Shown: positions 1-9,200 of the stretch, piece after piece | How the letters are laid out: every line of letters starts with the position of its first letter | Position numbering within the stretch: the stretch's first letter is position 1 | NCBI RefSeq assembly: GCF_021325795.1 | Contig: NZ_JAHPZX010000004.1 | Location: 62,001 to 126,000, forward strand | Reading direction: 5' to 3' | Origin: Bordetella sp. LUAb4 | Lineage (GTDB): Bacteria; Pseudomonadota; Gammaproteobacteria; Burkholderiales; Burkholderiaceae_B | Length of the DNA: 64,000 bases | The notes under the pieces: model-generated | Seen by the model: only the letters and a program-made list of their open reading frames with translations | The model's database searches: none | Told to the model about the DNA's origin: nothing | Translations under genes and position numbers: made by a program

Positions 1-128
1 ACTTCGTTTCCAGCAACCCCGACCGTATCGCTCAGGCCCGTGAGGATTGGATGCGCGATCGCTTCGCCCAGACCGTGCCGGGCGATGAGACGGAGTTCAT
101 CCCGGCGCCGGAACTCAAGCGGAGTTGA
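1..128 (+). CDS. C-terminal end of a pirin-like (cupin) protein, 5' part outside window
   Basis: Only the last 41 codons are present, in frame 3, ending in TGA at 126-128. The tail contains FVSSNPDRIAQAREDW and then an acidic PGDETEFIPAPE ending. From memory this combination (NFVSS..RIEQAK.DW followed by EFIP.PE) closes many pirin-family proteins, which are bicupin metal-binding proteins, some with quercetin 2,3-dioxygenase activity. The metal-binding cupin motifs would lie upstream of the window, so the assignment rests on the tail alone. A Rieske oxygenase tail was considered but fits less well. The next gene starts 125 bases downstream on the same strand with its own ribosome binding site. 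Confidence 0.5.
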   Translation, partial: FVSSNPDRIAQAREDWMRDRFAQTVPGDETEFIPAPELKRS

Positions 129-253
129 TAGCGACGGTTGAAAGCCTGATCGCGCGGGGCGGTTATCGCAACCACCCCGCGCGCTTACCGATATGATGCG
201 ATCTGGCCGGACCCGCAGGAGGCTCGGCGTCACAGAATATCGAGGAGACAACC

Positions 254-1231
254 ATGCTTTCTTTCGCTCGCGTTTCGGCTTATTGCGCAGCGTTGATGTG
301 CGTCACGGCTACCGCCAGCGTGGCGCAGGCCGCCGGCTTTCCCACGCGGCCGATCACCTTCATCGTGCCGTACACGCCCGGCGGTACCACCGACATCGTG
401 GCGCGGACGGTCAGCCAGAAGCTGGGCGAGAAATTCGGCCAGACCGTGATCGTGGAGAATCGTCCCGGCGCGGGCGGTAATATCGGCATGGAGGCCGTGG
501 CCAAGGCGGCGCCCGATGGCTACACCATCGGCTTCGGTGCCATCTCCACCAACGCGCTGAATCCCTTCGTTTATCCGTCCATGCCCTTCGATCCCACCAA
601 GGCCTTCACCGGCATCAGCATGCTGGGCACGTCGGCGGTGGTGATCGAGGTCGGCCCGCAAGTGCCCGTCAAGGACATCGCGGGTCTGGTCGACTACGCC
701 AAGAAGCATCCGGGGCAGGGCTTCGGCACACCGGGCACGGGAACGTCCATGCATCTGGCCGGCATCATGTTCGACCAGGCGACGGGCGCGGGCATGCAGC
801 ATGTGCCTTACAAGGGTAGCTCGCAGGCCATCAACGACTTGCTGGGCGGCCATATCAACATCCTGTTCGACAATCTGCCGGCATCGCTGCCGCATATCAA
901 GGCGGGCAAGGTGCACGCCCTGGCGGTCACGGGCAATCAGCGATCGAGCGTCTTGCCGGACGTGCCGACGCTCAAGGAATTGGGCTATGCGGGCGCCGTC
1001 GTGGATCCCTGGTTCGCCGTCTACGGCCCCGCGGGCATGCCGGCCGACGTCACCCAGGCATTGAGCGAGGCCTTCCGCTGGGCCCTGGCACTGCCGGACG
1101 TCAAGGAGAAGCTGCTGGCCGCCGGCTTCAATCCCTACGGGTCGACGCCGCAAGAGGTCGACACGCTCAGCCGCAATGAATACGAGCGCTTCAAGGCGCT
1201 TTCGGCGAAGGTGTCGTTGAAGGCGGAATAA
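254..1231 (+). CDS. Bug-family (TctC-type) tripartite tricarboxylate transporter substrate-binding protein
   Basis: Predicted periplasmic solute receptor of 325 aa, the usual Bug length. ATG at 254 follows a clear Shine-Dalgarno (GAGGAGA, 5-6 nt spacing). Residues 1-26 form a Sec signal peptide ending in AQA. The mature protein has the family landmarks in order: FPTRPITFIVPYTPGG near the N-terminus, ENRPGAGGNIG, PDGYT and HVPYKG. These receptors bind carboxylates or similar small anions for TctAB permeases, but no tctA or tctB is nearby, so this is an orphan receptor, as most Bordetella Bug proteins are. The ligand cannot be predicted. Its 3' end converges on fbpC with 26 bases between stop codons. 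Confidence 0.93.
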   Translation: MLSFARVSAYCAALMCVTATASVAQAAGFPTRPITFIVPYTPGGTTDIVARTVSQKLGEKFGQTVIVENRPGAGGNIGMEAVAKAAPDGYTIGFGAISTNALNPFVYPSMPFDPTKAFTGISMLGTSAVVIEVGPQVPVKDIAGLVDYAKKHPGQGFGTPGTGTSMHLAGIMFDQATGAGMQHVPYKGSSQAINDLLGGHINILFDNLPASLPHIKAGKVHALAVTGNQRSSVLPDVPTLKELGYAGAVVDPWFAVYGPAGMPADVTQALSEAFRWALALPDVKEKLLAAGFNPYGSTPQEVDTLSRNEYERFKALSAKVSLKAE

Positions 1232-1257
1232 CCGGCGGTCGCCGCACGCAGCGCCAC

Positions 1258-2034
1258 TCACCGGCCGCGCGCGTACGCCGCCGCGCGCCGTTCGGCGAGG
1301 GCTTCGCGGCGGATGAAATCCGCTACTCCGGCATCGGCGGGATGATGATGCAGGTTGTACGGGGTATTCCACTGCGCCAGCCGGCCATCGCGCATCACGC
1401 CGACGCGGTCGGCGATGGCAAAGGCCTCGGCCTGGTCGTGCGTCACCAGCAAAGCGGTGTGGCCGGTCTCCTTGAGAATGTCGCGCAACTCGAACGCCAG
1501 CCTTTCGCGCGCATCGGCATCCAGATTGGAGAAGGGCTCATCCAGTAGCAGCAGTTCGGGCGCGGGCGCCAGTGCGCGCGCCAAGGCCACGCGCTGCTGC
1601 TGCCCGCCGGACAGTTCATGGGGATAGCTGTCCGCCTGCGCACCCAGGCCGACCAGTTCCAGCATGTCGCGCACGCGTTGGCGCTGCTGTGTTTTCGGCA
1701 AGCGACGCAGGCCGAAGCTCACATTGCCCGTCACGTCCAGATGCGGGAACAGGGCATAGTCCTGGAACATCATGCCCACGCGGCGTGCCTGCGGTGCCAC
1801 GCTGGCGGTCGGGCTGGATAGTTCCGTGCCGTCCAGGCGGATGTGTCCGTGGCGCAGCGGCTCGAAGCCGGCGATGGCGCGCAGCACCGAGGTCTTGCCG
1901 CATCCGGACGGACCCAGCAGGCTGCCGATATGGCCACGCGCCAGCGTCAGGCTCAGTGCGTCGACGACGACGCGTGGGCCTTGCTCGGTGTCGTAGGCCA
2001 GTTGCAGTTGATCGAGTTCAAGCAGGGTGGTCAT
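1258..2034 (-). CDS. fbpC: Ferric iron ABC transporter ATP-binding protein, short form
   Basis: ABC ATPase of 258 aa, the last gene of fbpA-fbpB-fbpC. Visible motifs are Walker A GPSGCGKT (about residue 42), the Q-loop MMFQDYALFPH, signature LSGGQQQR, Walker B LLLLDEP, and the switch His in LLVTHDQAEA. FbpC/PotA-type ATPases usually run to about 340-350 aa with a C-terminal regulatory TOBE-like domain. This one stops soon after the nucleotide-binding domain, so that domain appears to be missing. The ATG at 2034 begins MTTLLELDQLQL and lies 20 bases after the fbpB stop. The open frame continues further upstream, but only as antisense-type sequence over fbpB. It should power Fe(III) import with FbpB. 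Confidence 0.9.
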   Translation of the reverse strand: MTTLLELDQLQLAYDTEQGPRVVVDALSLTLARGHIGSLLGPSGCGKTSVLRAIAGFEPLRHGHIRLDGTELSSPTASVAPQARRVGMMFQDYALFPHLDVTGNVSFGLRRLPKTQQRQRVRDMLELVGLGAQADSYPHELSGGQQQRVALARALAPAPELLLLDEPFSNLDADARERLAFELRDILKETGHTALLVTHDQAEAFAIADRVGVMRDGRLAQWNTPYNLHHHPADAGVADFIRREALAERRAAAYARGR

Positions 2035-2054
2035 GGCGGCGAGGTCGATTCCAA

Positions 2055-3842
2055 CTAGGTACGCCTGGACGAGCGCGGGCGCGCCCGCGCTCGCGACGGC
2101 AGTGTGTCCGTAGGCGTTGACGTGCCCGCGTGTGGTGTGGATCCGCTTGCGGGATTTTGGGTTTGCTTCGCCGTTGCTGTTGTCTGCGCCCGGGTCAGCG
2201 CCTTCGCCTTCGGTTGCGCCGCCGGCCCAGCGTGCGTCCGCGCCAGCAGGATGACCGGCAACAGCCCTACGGCGACGATGCCCAGCGCGGCGACCGCGCC
2301 TTCTTCGTAGGTCCCGCGCGCGGCTTCGGCGTAGAGCCACGTCGCCAGCGTATCGAAATTCATCGGCCGCAGCAGCAGCGTGGCGGGCAGCTCCTTCATC
2401 GCATCGACGAAGACCAGCAGCGCCGCCGTCGCCAACGCCGGCCGCAGCAGCGGCAGATGCACCCGCCGCAAAGTGCCGCCGGCGCTTTCGCCCAGCAGGC
2501 GCGCCGCTTGTTCCAAGGACGGCGGAATGCGCGCCAACCCCGCTTCGATGCTGCCCGCCCCGATCGCCAGGAAGCGGATGACGTAGGCGATGACCAGGGC
2601 ACTCATCGACCCCATCAGGATCTGCCCGCTGCCCCATCCGACAACCGAACCCAGCCGCGCAAGCACATCATCGAACCACGCGAGCGGCGTCAACAGGCCG
2701 ATGGCCAGCACGGTGCCGGGAATGGCATAGCCGAGGCTGGCGGCGCGCGGCCCCCAGGCCAATGGCCCGCCGCGCGCGCTCTCGCGTACCCGGCGCGCGG
2801 CCCAGGCCACCACCAGGCCGCAGGCCACGGTCGCCAGCGTGGCGGCAGCGGCCACGCTGACGGTATTGCCCGCCGCGGCCCATAACTGCGCCGACACGCC
2901 CCCCACCAGATGCAGGCGCTTTTGTGTTTCCCACAGCAGATACAAGGTCGGTGCGACGAAGCCTAGCAGGACGGGCAGCGTGCCGAGACCACAGGCGAGC
3001 CAGCCGATAACACCCCGCAGCCGCACGGGCTGCAAGGGCCGGGGCCGCTGCGTGGCAGCGTAACGCTGCCGCCGCCGGCCGCGCCGCTCAAGAAGAATCA
3101 AGGCCAATACGCAGGCCAGCATGGCCAGGGCGATCTGTGCCGCGCCGGCCAGGTCCGAACGCGTGACCCACGTCGCGTAGACCGACACGGTCAGCGTCTG
3201 CACGCCCAGGAACTCCGATGCACCGATATCGTTGAGCGTTTCCATCAACACCAGGCTGATGCCCACGGCCAGCGCGGGACGCGCCATCGGCAGGGCCACC
3301 CGCCAGAACGCGCCCCAAGGGCCGGCGCCCAAGGTGCGCGCGGCTTCCAGCACGTTGGCGGCCTGCGTCATGAACAATGCGCGGGTGCTCAGATAGACAT
3401 AGGGATATAGCGCGAAACCCAGCACGAAGATCGCTCCGGGCAGGGAGCGCAGGTCGGGCAGACGGAACTGGCGCGGGCTATCGAAGCCAAGCAGGGCGCG
3501 CAGCGTGCTCTGCACGGGTCCGATCGGATGCAGCAGGTCCAGGTAGGCGTAAGCCAGGATGTAGGTGGGTACCGCCAGTGGCAGCAGCAGCGCCCAGGAC
3601 AGCAGGCGCCGGCCACGGAAATCGTAGGCGCTGACCAGCCAGGCGCTGCCCACGCCCAGCAAGGTCGTCAACGCGCCGACGCCTGCCAGCAGCGCGCCGG
3701 TATTCAGCGCGGCTTGCGGCAGCACGTGGCGGCCGAGATGGGCCCAATGCGCGGTATCACCGCTCAGGGCCCAACCGGCCAGCGCCGCCAGCGGCGCGCA
3801 TACCAGCAGCGCGATCAGCGCCGCTGCCCAGGTCCAGGGCAT
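2055..3842 (-). CDS. fbpB: Ferric iron ABC transporter permease (fused two-domain)
   Basis: Inner-membrane permease of 595 aa built as a duplicated binding-protein-dependent transport domain, as in FbpB/SfuB. The first half (residues about 1-255) has repeated hydrophobic segments starting at ALIALLVCAPLAALAGW. The second half starts near residue 275 (VIGWLACGLGTLPVLLGF). Both halves carry EAA-loop-like sequences (EAARTLGAGPWGAFWRV; EQAARLLGESAGGTLRRV) that dock the ATPase. The start is 27 bases after the fbpA stop and the end 20 bases before fbpC, so one operon is likely. The last 60 or so residues are a polar Ala/Thr/Arg-rich tail (ending RPRSSRRT) beyond the final membrane helix, which is unusual for the family. 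Confidence 0.92.
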   Translation of the reverse strand: MPWTWAAALIALLVCAPLAALAGWALSGDTAHWAHLGRHVLPQAALNTGALLAGVGALTTLLGVGSAWLVSAYDFRGRRLLSWALLLPLAVPTYILAYAYLDLLHPIGPVQSTLRALLGFDSPRQFRLPDLRSLPGAIFVLGFALYPYVYLSTRALFMTQAANVLEAARTLGAGPWGAFWRVALPMARPALAVGISLVLMETLNDIGASEFLGVQTLTVSVYATWVTRSDLAGAAQIALAMLACVLALILLERRGRRRQRYAATQRPRPLQPVRLRGVIGWLACGLGTLPVLLGFVAPTLYLLWETQKRLHLVGGVSAQLWAAAGNTVSVAAAATLATVACGLVVAWAARRVRESARGGPLAWGPRAASLGYAIPGTVLAIGLLTPLAWFDDVLARLGSVVGWGSGQILMGSMSALVIAYVIRFLAIGAGSIEAGLARIPPSLEQAARLLGESAGGTLRRVHLPLLRPALATAALLVFVDAMKELPATLLLRPMNFDTLATWLYAEAARGTYEEGAVAALGIVAVGLLPVILLARTHAGPAAQPKAKALTRAQTTATAKQTQNPASGSTPHAGTSTPTDTLPSRARARPRSSRRT

Positions 3843-3869
3843 GGAGGACTCGATGCCAGCGCGCGCGAC

Positions 3870-4901
3870 TTACTGGTCGAAGCCGACCTTGTCGACCAGT
3901 TCGCTGGCCTGCTTGCGATAGCGCGCGATGTCGGCCACCGGCAGCTTGTCGACGTTGAGCGGTCCGAAGGACGCGACCACCGGATCGAGTTGCACGCCGG
4001 CGCGCACCGGGTATTCATAGTTGGCCTGGGCATAGAGGGCCTGGGCCGGTGCCGACACCAGGTACTCCAACAGCTTGATCGCGCCTTCCTTGTGCGGGGC
4101 GTAGCGCGCGACGCTGGCGCCGCTGATGTTGACGTGCGTGCCGTTGCCCTGAATGAAGGTGGGCCGGATGACCTTGATGGCGTCGCCCCACTTGCGGGCG
4201 TCGCTGCCGGCCTCCGCATTCTTCATATGGCCGGCGTAATAGGCGTTGGCCACACCGATATCGCAGATGCCGCCCAGGATGTCGCGCGCGACGTCGCGGT
4301 CGCCGCCGGTGGCCTTGCGTGCCAGGTTGGCCTTGACGCCGCGCAGCCATTTTTCCGTGGCCGCCGCGCCATCATGCGCGATCATCGCCGCCACCAGACC
4401 GGTGTTGTAGGGGTGCTGGCCTGCGCGGATGCAGACCTTGCCCTTCCATTTCGGATCGGCCAGGTCTTCGTAGTGAAAGCTGGACAAGGGCAGGTTCTTG
4501 TCGGCGTAGAGCACACGGTCACGCAAGGACAAGGCATACCAACTGCCGCCCGCGCCGCGCAGATTGATGGGCACCACGGATTCGAGTTCGGTCGACGGCG
4601 CGGGTTGCGTCACGCCGCCGTCCACGAGATCCATCAGGTTGCCGATGTCCACCGTCATCAACAGGTCGGCGGGCGATTTTTCCCCTTCGGCCTTGACGCG
4701 TTCCAGCAGACCGTCCTTGACGAACACCGTATTGACCTTGACGCCGCTCTGCTTGGTATAGGCATCCAGCAGCGGCTGGATCAGCTTGGGCTCACGGGTG
4801 GTGTAAAGGGTGACTTCGTCGGCGGAGTACGCGGGCAAGGCGACGGCGGTCAGCGCGAGCGCGGCGAACAGCGGAGCGAGGCGGGGCAGGGATGAGGACA
4901 C
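3870..4901 (-). CDS. fbpA: Periplasmic ferric iron-binding protein
   Basis: Periplasmic Fe(III)-binding protein of 343 aa. I chose the GTG at 4901 because AGGAG sits 7 nt before it and the protein then begins with a clean signal peptide ending at LPAYSA. The longer open frame upstream has no signal sequence. Mature FbpA features are VTLYTTREPKLIQPLL at the start and the NAYYAG segment, whose adjacent tyrosines are the known iron ligands of FbpA/transferrin-like bacterial receptors. It heads the operon fbpA-fbpB-fbpC. Regulation by Fur is likely because a Fur-box-like sequence lies about 100 bases upstream (4999-5013). Confidence 0.93.
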   Translation of the reverse strand: MSSSLPRLAPLFAALALTAVALPAYSADEVTLYTTREPKLIQPLLDAYTKQSGVKVNTVFVKDGLLERVKAEGEKSPADLLMTVDIGNLMDLVDGGVTQPAPSTELESVVPINLRGAGGSWYALSLRDRVLYADKNLPLSSFHYEDLADPKWKGKVCIRAGQHPYNTGLVAAMIAHDGAAATEKWLRGVKANLARKATGGDRDVARDILGGICDIGVANAYYAGHMKNAEAGSDARKWGDAIKVIRPTFIQGNGTHVNISGASVARYAPHKEGAIKLLEYLVSAPAQALYAQANYEYPVRAGVQLDPVVASFGPLNVDKLPVADIARYRKQASELVDKVGFDQ

Positions 4902-4998
4902 GGTGAATCTCCTGACGATCAAACGATGGGTGGCACAAGATGGCCGCGCGTGCCGCGCAGCGGCGGCAGGGCGAGAACCCGTCACCGCGGTACGGTAA

Positions 4999-5013
4999 CG
5001 AAAACGATTCTCA
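4999..5013 (-). promoter_or_regulatory. Putative Fur box upstream of fbpA
   Basis: On the minus strand the site reads TGAGAATCGTTTTCG, which matches 10 of the 14 specified positions of the 7-1-7 Fur consensus TGATAATNATTATCA. It lies about 98 bases upstream of the fbpA start codon, as expected for an iron-repressed promoter. Binding is inferred, not shown. Confidence 0.6.
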
Positions 5014-5225
5014 TAAAGCGAAGGCCGCAAGATAGCAGGAAGCCAGGTTTCGTTCAACTGATTGTAAGGATGGCCTGTTTCTCTCCCGTTCCCTTGGCTG
5101 TCTCTGTCGCAGGCTGGCCCGTGATTCCGTCGAGCGATGACGACTTCACGCGAGTGGCAAATCGAGGGCGCTTGGTCGCGCCGGGCATAAGTACATGCCC
5201 AATCCATCTAAGCTAATTGCCCCAA

Positions 5226-5240
5226 TGAGAACGTTTATCA
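5226..5240 (+). promoter_or_regulatory. Putative Fur box upstream of fpr
   Basis: The plus strand reads TGAGAACGTTTATCA, which matches 11 of the 14 specified positions of the Fur consensus TGATAATNATTATCA. It lies 125 bases upstream of the fpr ATG. The rest of the 463-base fbpA-fpr intergenic region (4902-5364) holds no gene I can support. The two Fur-like sites flank its middle, as would suit two divergent iron-responsive promoters. Confidence 0.55.
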
Positions 5241-5364
5241 TCAAAAAGCGGTAAAATCGGCAATTCCTTCACTGGGCAGGCGCGTCTTTGTTGCGCCGGC
5301 CGGCGGCGACGGCTCCGAGGAGTTGCCGCAACGCATCTTCTTATCCGCGCATTTTCTATCCGAC

Positions 5365-6141
5365 ATGGCAGCCTTCAACCACGAGCGCGTCTTGAGCGTG
5401 CACCACTGGAACGACACCCTTTTCTCTTTCAAGACTACACGCGACGCGGCGCTGCGCTTTCACAATGGCCATTTCGTCATGATCGGCCTGGAAGTGGAAG
5501 GCAAGCCTTTGCTGCGCGCGTATAGCATCGCCAGCGCGAACTATGAGGAAAATCTCGAATTCCTCAGCATCAAGGTGCCGGATGGCCCTCTGACTTCGCG
5601 CCTGCAGCATTTGAAGGAAGGCGACACCATTCTGGTCAGCCGCAAGCCGGTGGGCACGTTGGTCGTGGACGACCTGAAGCCCGCCAAGCATTTGTATTTG
5701 TTCGGCACGGGTACTGGCCTGGCGCCTTTCATGAGCATCATCAAGGACCCGGACGTCTACGAACGTTTCGAGAAAGTCGTGTTGGTGCATGGCGTGCGTT
5801 GGGTCAGCGAATTGGCGTATGCGGACTACATCCAGAACGAATTGCCGGCCAATGAGTTCTTCGGCGACATGGTCAACGGCAAGCTGGTCTATTACCCGAC
5901 CGTGACGCGCGAACCCTTCCGCAACCAGGGCCGCATCACGGAACTGGTGGAAAGCGGCAAGCTGTTCGAGGACATCGGCCTGCCTCCGATGAATCCGCAG
6001 GACGATCGTGCCATGCTGTGCGGCAGCCCGCATATGCTGGCCGACATCAGCGCCATGCTGGACAAGCGCGGTTTCGTCGTTTCCCCGGGCGTGGGTCAGC
6101 CGGGCGATTACGTGGTGGAACGGGCTTTCGTGGAGAAGTAA
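5365..6141 (+). CDS. fpr: Ferredoxin/flavodoxin-NADP+ reductase
   Basis: FAD-dependent cytosolic reductase of 258 aa that moves electrons between NADPH and ferredoxin or flavodoxin. It is close to the length of bacterial subclass I FPRs. Start chosen at ATG 5365 (MAAFNHERVLSVHHWND), the conserved N-terminus of the family; an in-frame ATG at 5323 would add 14 unconserved residues. FAD-binding RAYSIAS is near residue 62, the NADP-binding GTGTGLAPFMS near residue 115, and the C-terminus ends AFVEK as in subclass I enzymes. It is divergent from the Fbp operon and preceded by a Fur-like site, consistent with a role in iron and oxidative-stress homeostasis. A terminator follows. Confidence 0.95.
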   Translation: MAAFNHERVLSVHHWNDTLFSFKTTRDAALRFHNGHFVMIGLEVEGKPLLRAYSIASANYEENLEFLSIKVPDGPLTSRLQHLKEGDTILVSRKPVGTLVVDDLKPAKHLYLFGTGTGLAPFMSIIKDPDVYERFEKVVLVHGVRWVSELAYADYIQNELPANEFFGDMVNGKLVYYPTVTREPFRNQGRITELVESGKLFEDIGLPPMNPQDDRAMLCGSPHMLADISAMLDKRGFVVSPGVGQPGDYVVERAFVEK

Positions 6142-6207
6142 GCCGGCGGCGGGGCAAGCCGGCGAGGTCGGCGCATTTCTCGTCCCGGCCATCCTGGCGC
6201 TACGTGT

Positions 6208-6241
6208 AAACAAAGCATCCACTTGCGGATGCTTTGTTTTT
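6208..6241. terminator. Bidirectional rho-independent terminator between fpr and the TccC-like array
   Basis: AAACAAAGCATCC, a six-base loop ACTTGC, then GGATGCTTTGTTTT form a 13-bp stem with T-tracts on both strands (TTTTTT after the stem on the plus strand, TTT on the minus strand). It can end fpr transcription and also transcription leaving the last TccC-like gene, whose stop codon is at 6252. Confidence 0.88.
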
Positions 6242-6251
6242 TCCAGAAAGA

Positions 6252-9200
6252 TTATCTCAATGCTGGATGGCGAGCTTTTCCGGCCTGCTCCATGAACACG
6301 AAGAGGTCGTTGCGATCGTCGCCGTCCTCGTCCTTGCGGTCCAAGCGCCATAAGGCGGTGGCCGTTTTTCCCATGTCATCCAGCAAGCGGGCCACGCGCT
6401 TGCCATGCACTGGATTCGCGAAGAACTCGACGAATCGGGGGTCCTGACGGCTCCAGCGGTCGTACCAGATATCGGCGCCGATGTGGGGCGCCGATTTGCG
6501 GCTGTCATTGTGAGTGTTCAGCATGCCCAAGGTCGTACTGTTGACGATGTCCGTGAGTTCCATCAGCTGGATTTCATCTGTCGCGATGCCTTTGCGCATG
6601 GCCGCACAAAGCTGAACGGCGGTGACATCATTCGCGTAGTACTCCTTGGTCTTCTGTGGTCTGTATGCCTCCTTCAGCCGAATTTTGTCGGCCGAAACCT
6701 CCGATGAAAATTGGTGGCCTGGCCGCTGAGGATCCACTGTGTCGAACGTGTATCCGATCGTTTTGCCGGAGGTGGCGGTGACGGTGTGATTCACGTGCAG
6801 CAGCTCGTTGGAGACATAGGTATAGCGGGCCCAGGCGGCCTCATCGTCAGGGTGGTCGCGTGAGCCGGAGCTTTGTTCAGCTTGTCCCGCGCTCAACGGT
6901 GGTTGTGGCGCCTGTTTCTCCTGCTCGATCATCCATTTTTCAAATTTGCGTTGCTCCAGTGACTCGTTGAAATCTCCGATGACCCATTGTGGCTTGCGGA
7001 GCAGTTTGCTGACTCGCCTTATTCCCTTGTCCCATGCGGCCGTTTTGATTTCTCCTAGCTCGCAGAGTCGGGCGAAACGTTGTTCTTCTGTGGGGACGAA
7101 CGCCTCATGGAGGCCTGTGACATAGCGGATCGCCATATCCCACCGGTCGGCGGCTTGATCGCCATACCGTTGCTTGATATCCAAAACGCTGCGGGTGTCC
7201 GAAGCCGCGGCTCTCGGACCTCTGGGATCTTGCAGCCAGCTTGAGTACATGGGCACCCAATCAACGCCGATCTTGGTGAAAGCAGCGCTCAGGTTGGCCT
7301 CGGCGTCTTTGTCCTCGGGGTACCAGCTGACAGGTGCTACGGTTTGCGCGGATTCATCTGGAGCAGCCGCCACGGGATCTGCCGGTAGCTGGTTTTCCGC
7401 ATCTGATTCGTTGCCTTGTGGGGAGGCGAGTTGCCTATATCCATCATTCGACGATGGTGGCCGGCTCGTCAGCGATCCATCCGGTGTGGCCAGATTTTCT
7501 TGCACCGGCGCCGCGGTTGCGGCTGCGGAATGTCCGAGTGGCTCCTGTTCGAGCCACGGCAGATCGCCCAACGACATCGCGCGAGGAGTAGGAGCGTAGC
7601 TCGGTGATGATGACCGGCTCATGGCAGGTTCGCGCCGGAAGCATCCGAACAAATTGCCGAAGCGGCCGGTGCGCGGTTCTTCTTCGACTGCGCCGTAAGC
7701 GTCGATCATGGTGACGGGGTTGTTGCTCACCATGCAATAGAGGTTCTGGGTCGCGGTCGGCCCCGCGGGATCGGGGTTTATCCAGCGTCCTATCCAGGGT
7801 TGGTAATAGCGCAGACCGTAGTAATAGAGACCGGTGGCATCGCGCTCCTTACCGGAATAACGGATGTATTTGTATTTGACTTCGCTATTGTTTTTCGACG
7901 CCAGTACCGCCGTGCCGCCGTATGGGTAGTATTCCTCCTGGGTAATGACGTTGCCGTCGCTGTCGGTTTCGATTTGGCAGGAGTTCTGGCGGTCGCTGTA
8001 TTGGTAGCGCAGTTGCTGGTTGGGAATATCGCTGGGCTTTCCCGTGGCGCCGGTCCAGTTCAAGACTCGTGCGCCATCGTCCAGGACAATGACTTCGAGG
8101 TTTTCTCCCGTCGCGGTGTTGCCGCGCAGTTCCAGGCCGGGTAGATAACGGGTGTCCAGACTATTCCAGATGCCGGCTTGGTTGCTGGCCTGGCTGCTGG
8201 CGTATTTGCGCACACGTTCGCCGCTGCCGTCGTAGGCGTACTGTTCGCGATCGGAATTGGACCAATCGCCAGTGCCGGAGCTGGAGCCGGGCGCAGGGGG
8301 CCGGTAAGTCGTGACCACGCAGTAAAGCTGATGGAATGCGGTCCAGTACATGGGCTGGTTGCGGTTGGCATCAAGGCAGATACTCTGTCCGGCGAGGTCG
8401 AAGTAGGTGTCGATATTGGCCTGTGTCGCTCCCGGATTGTTGGCCGTGCAGACAGCGCGGTTGCTGCTGTTGCCGACGACAAGCTGGCGCGTAGATGGCG
8501 TGGCGCCGCTCCAATTGGAACTGCGGATCGTCGTGAGATTGCCGCCAGCGTCGTAGGTATAGGAGCGGGTGTAAGCCTGATACTCGGGCGTTGTCGCAGG
8601 GGTGAATTGCCCGCCTGGCCAATCGGTGCCTCTGGGGGTGTTGTTGACGTAGTTCTCGCGGCCCGTGGCACTGGTGAGTTGATACAGCGCATCGTAGGTA
8701 TAGCCGCGATCAGGGGTGACGGCACGATTGCGGAAGAAGCTGACTTGCGCGTCGGCGCCGCTGTCGGACAAGGCGATTACATTGCCCACGCCGTCGTAGG
8801 CATAAGTCAGCGCCTGGAGCTTGATAGACACGCGCGTTGCAGTGATGGAGATCAGGCGCTGCGTCGTCTGCGGCTCATAGGCATATATGACCTGGATGTT
8901 GTTGGCATCGCTACGGGTGTCGATCGAGCCGGCGGCGGTATAGGTGATGGCCGTGGTGACCGGCGTCTGGATGGAACCCTTGGGGTTGACGGAGGCCGCG
9001 CATTTGCGCCCGGCGCTGTCATACGCGGTGTGCCGCTGATGACCTTTGGCGTCGCCTTGAGTCAGTACCTGGCCCAAGGCGTTGTAGGCCCACCGCGTCG
9101 AATACAGATTATCCGGGTCCGTGTCCGACTCCAACCACTGCTTGTTCAAGGGATACAGCGCAGGAAAACGTGCGGGCTGCCAATGTGTGGTCGAATCGCA

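Noticed and set aside
2130-2885. Plus-strand frame opposite fbpB
   Set aside because: Low-complexity Arg/Gln-rich translation, antisense to clear permease helices.
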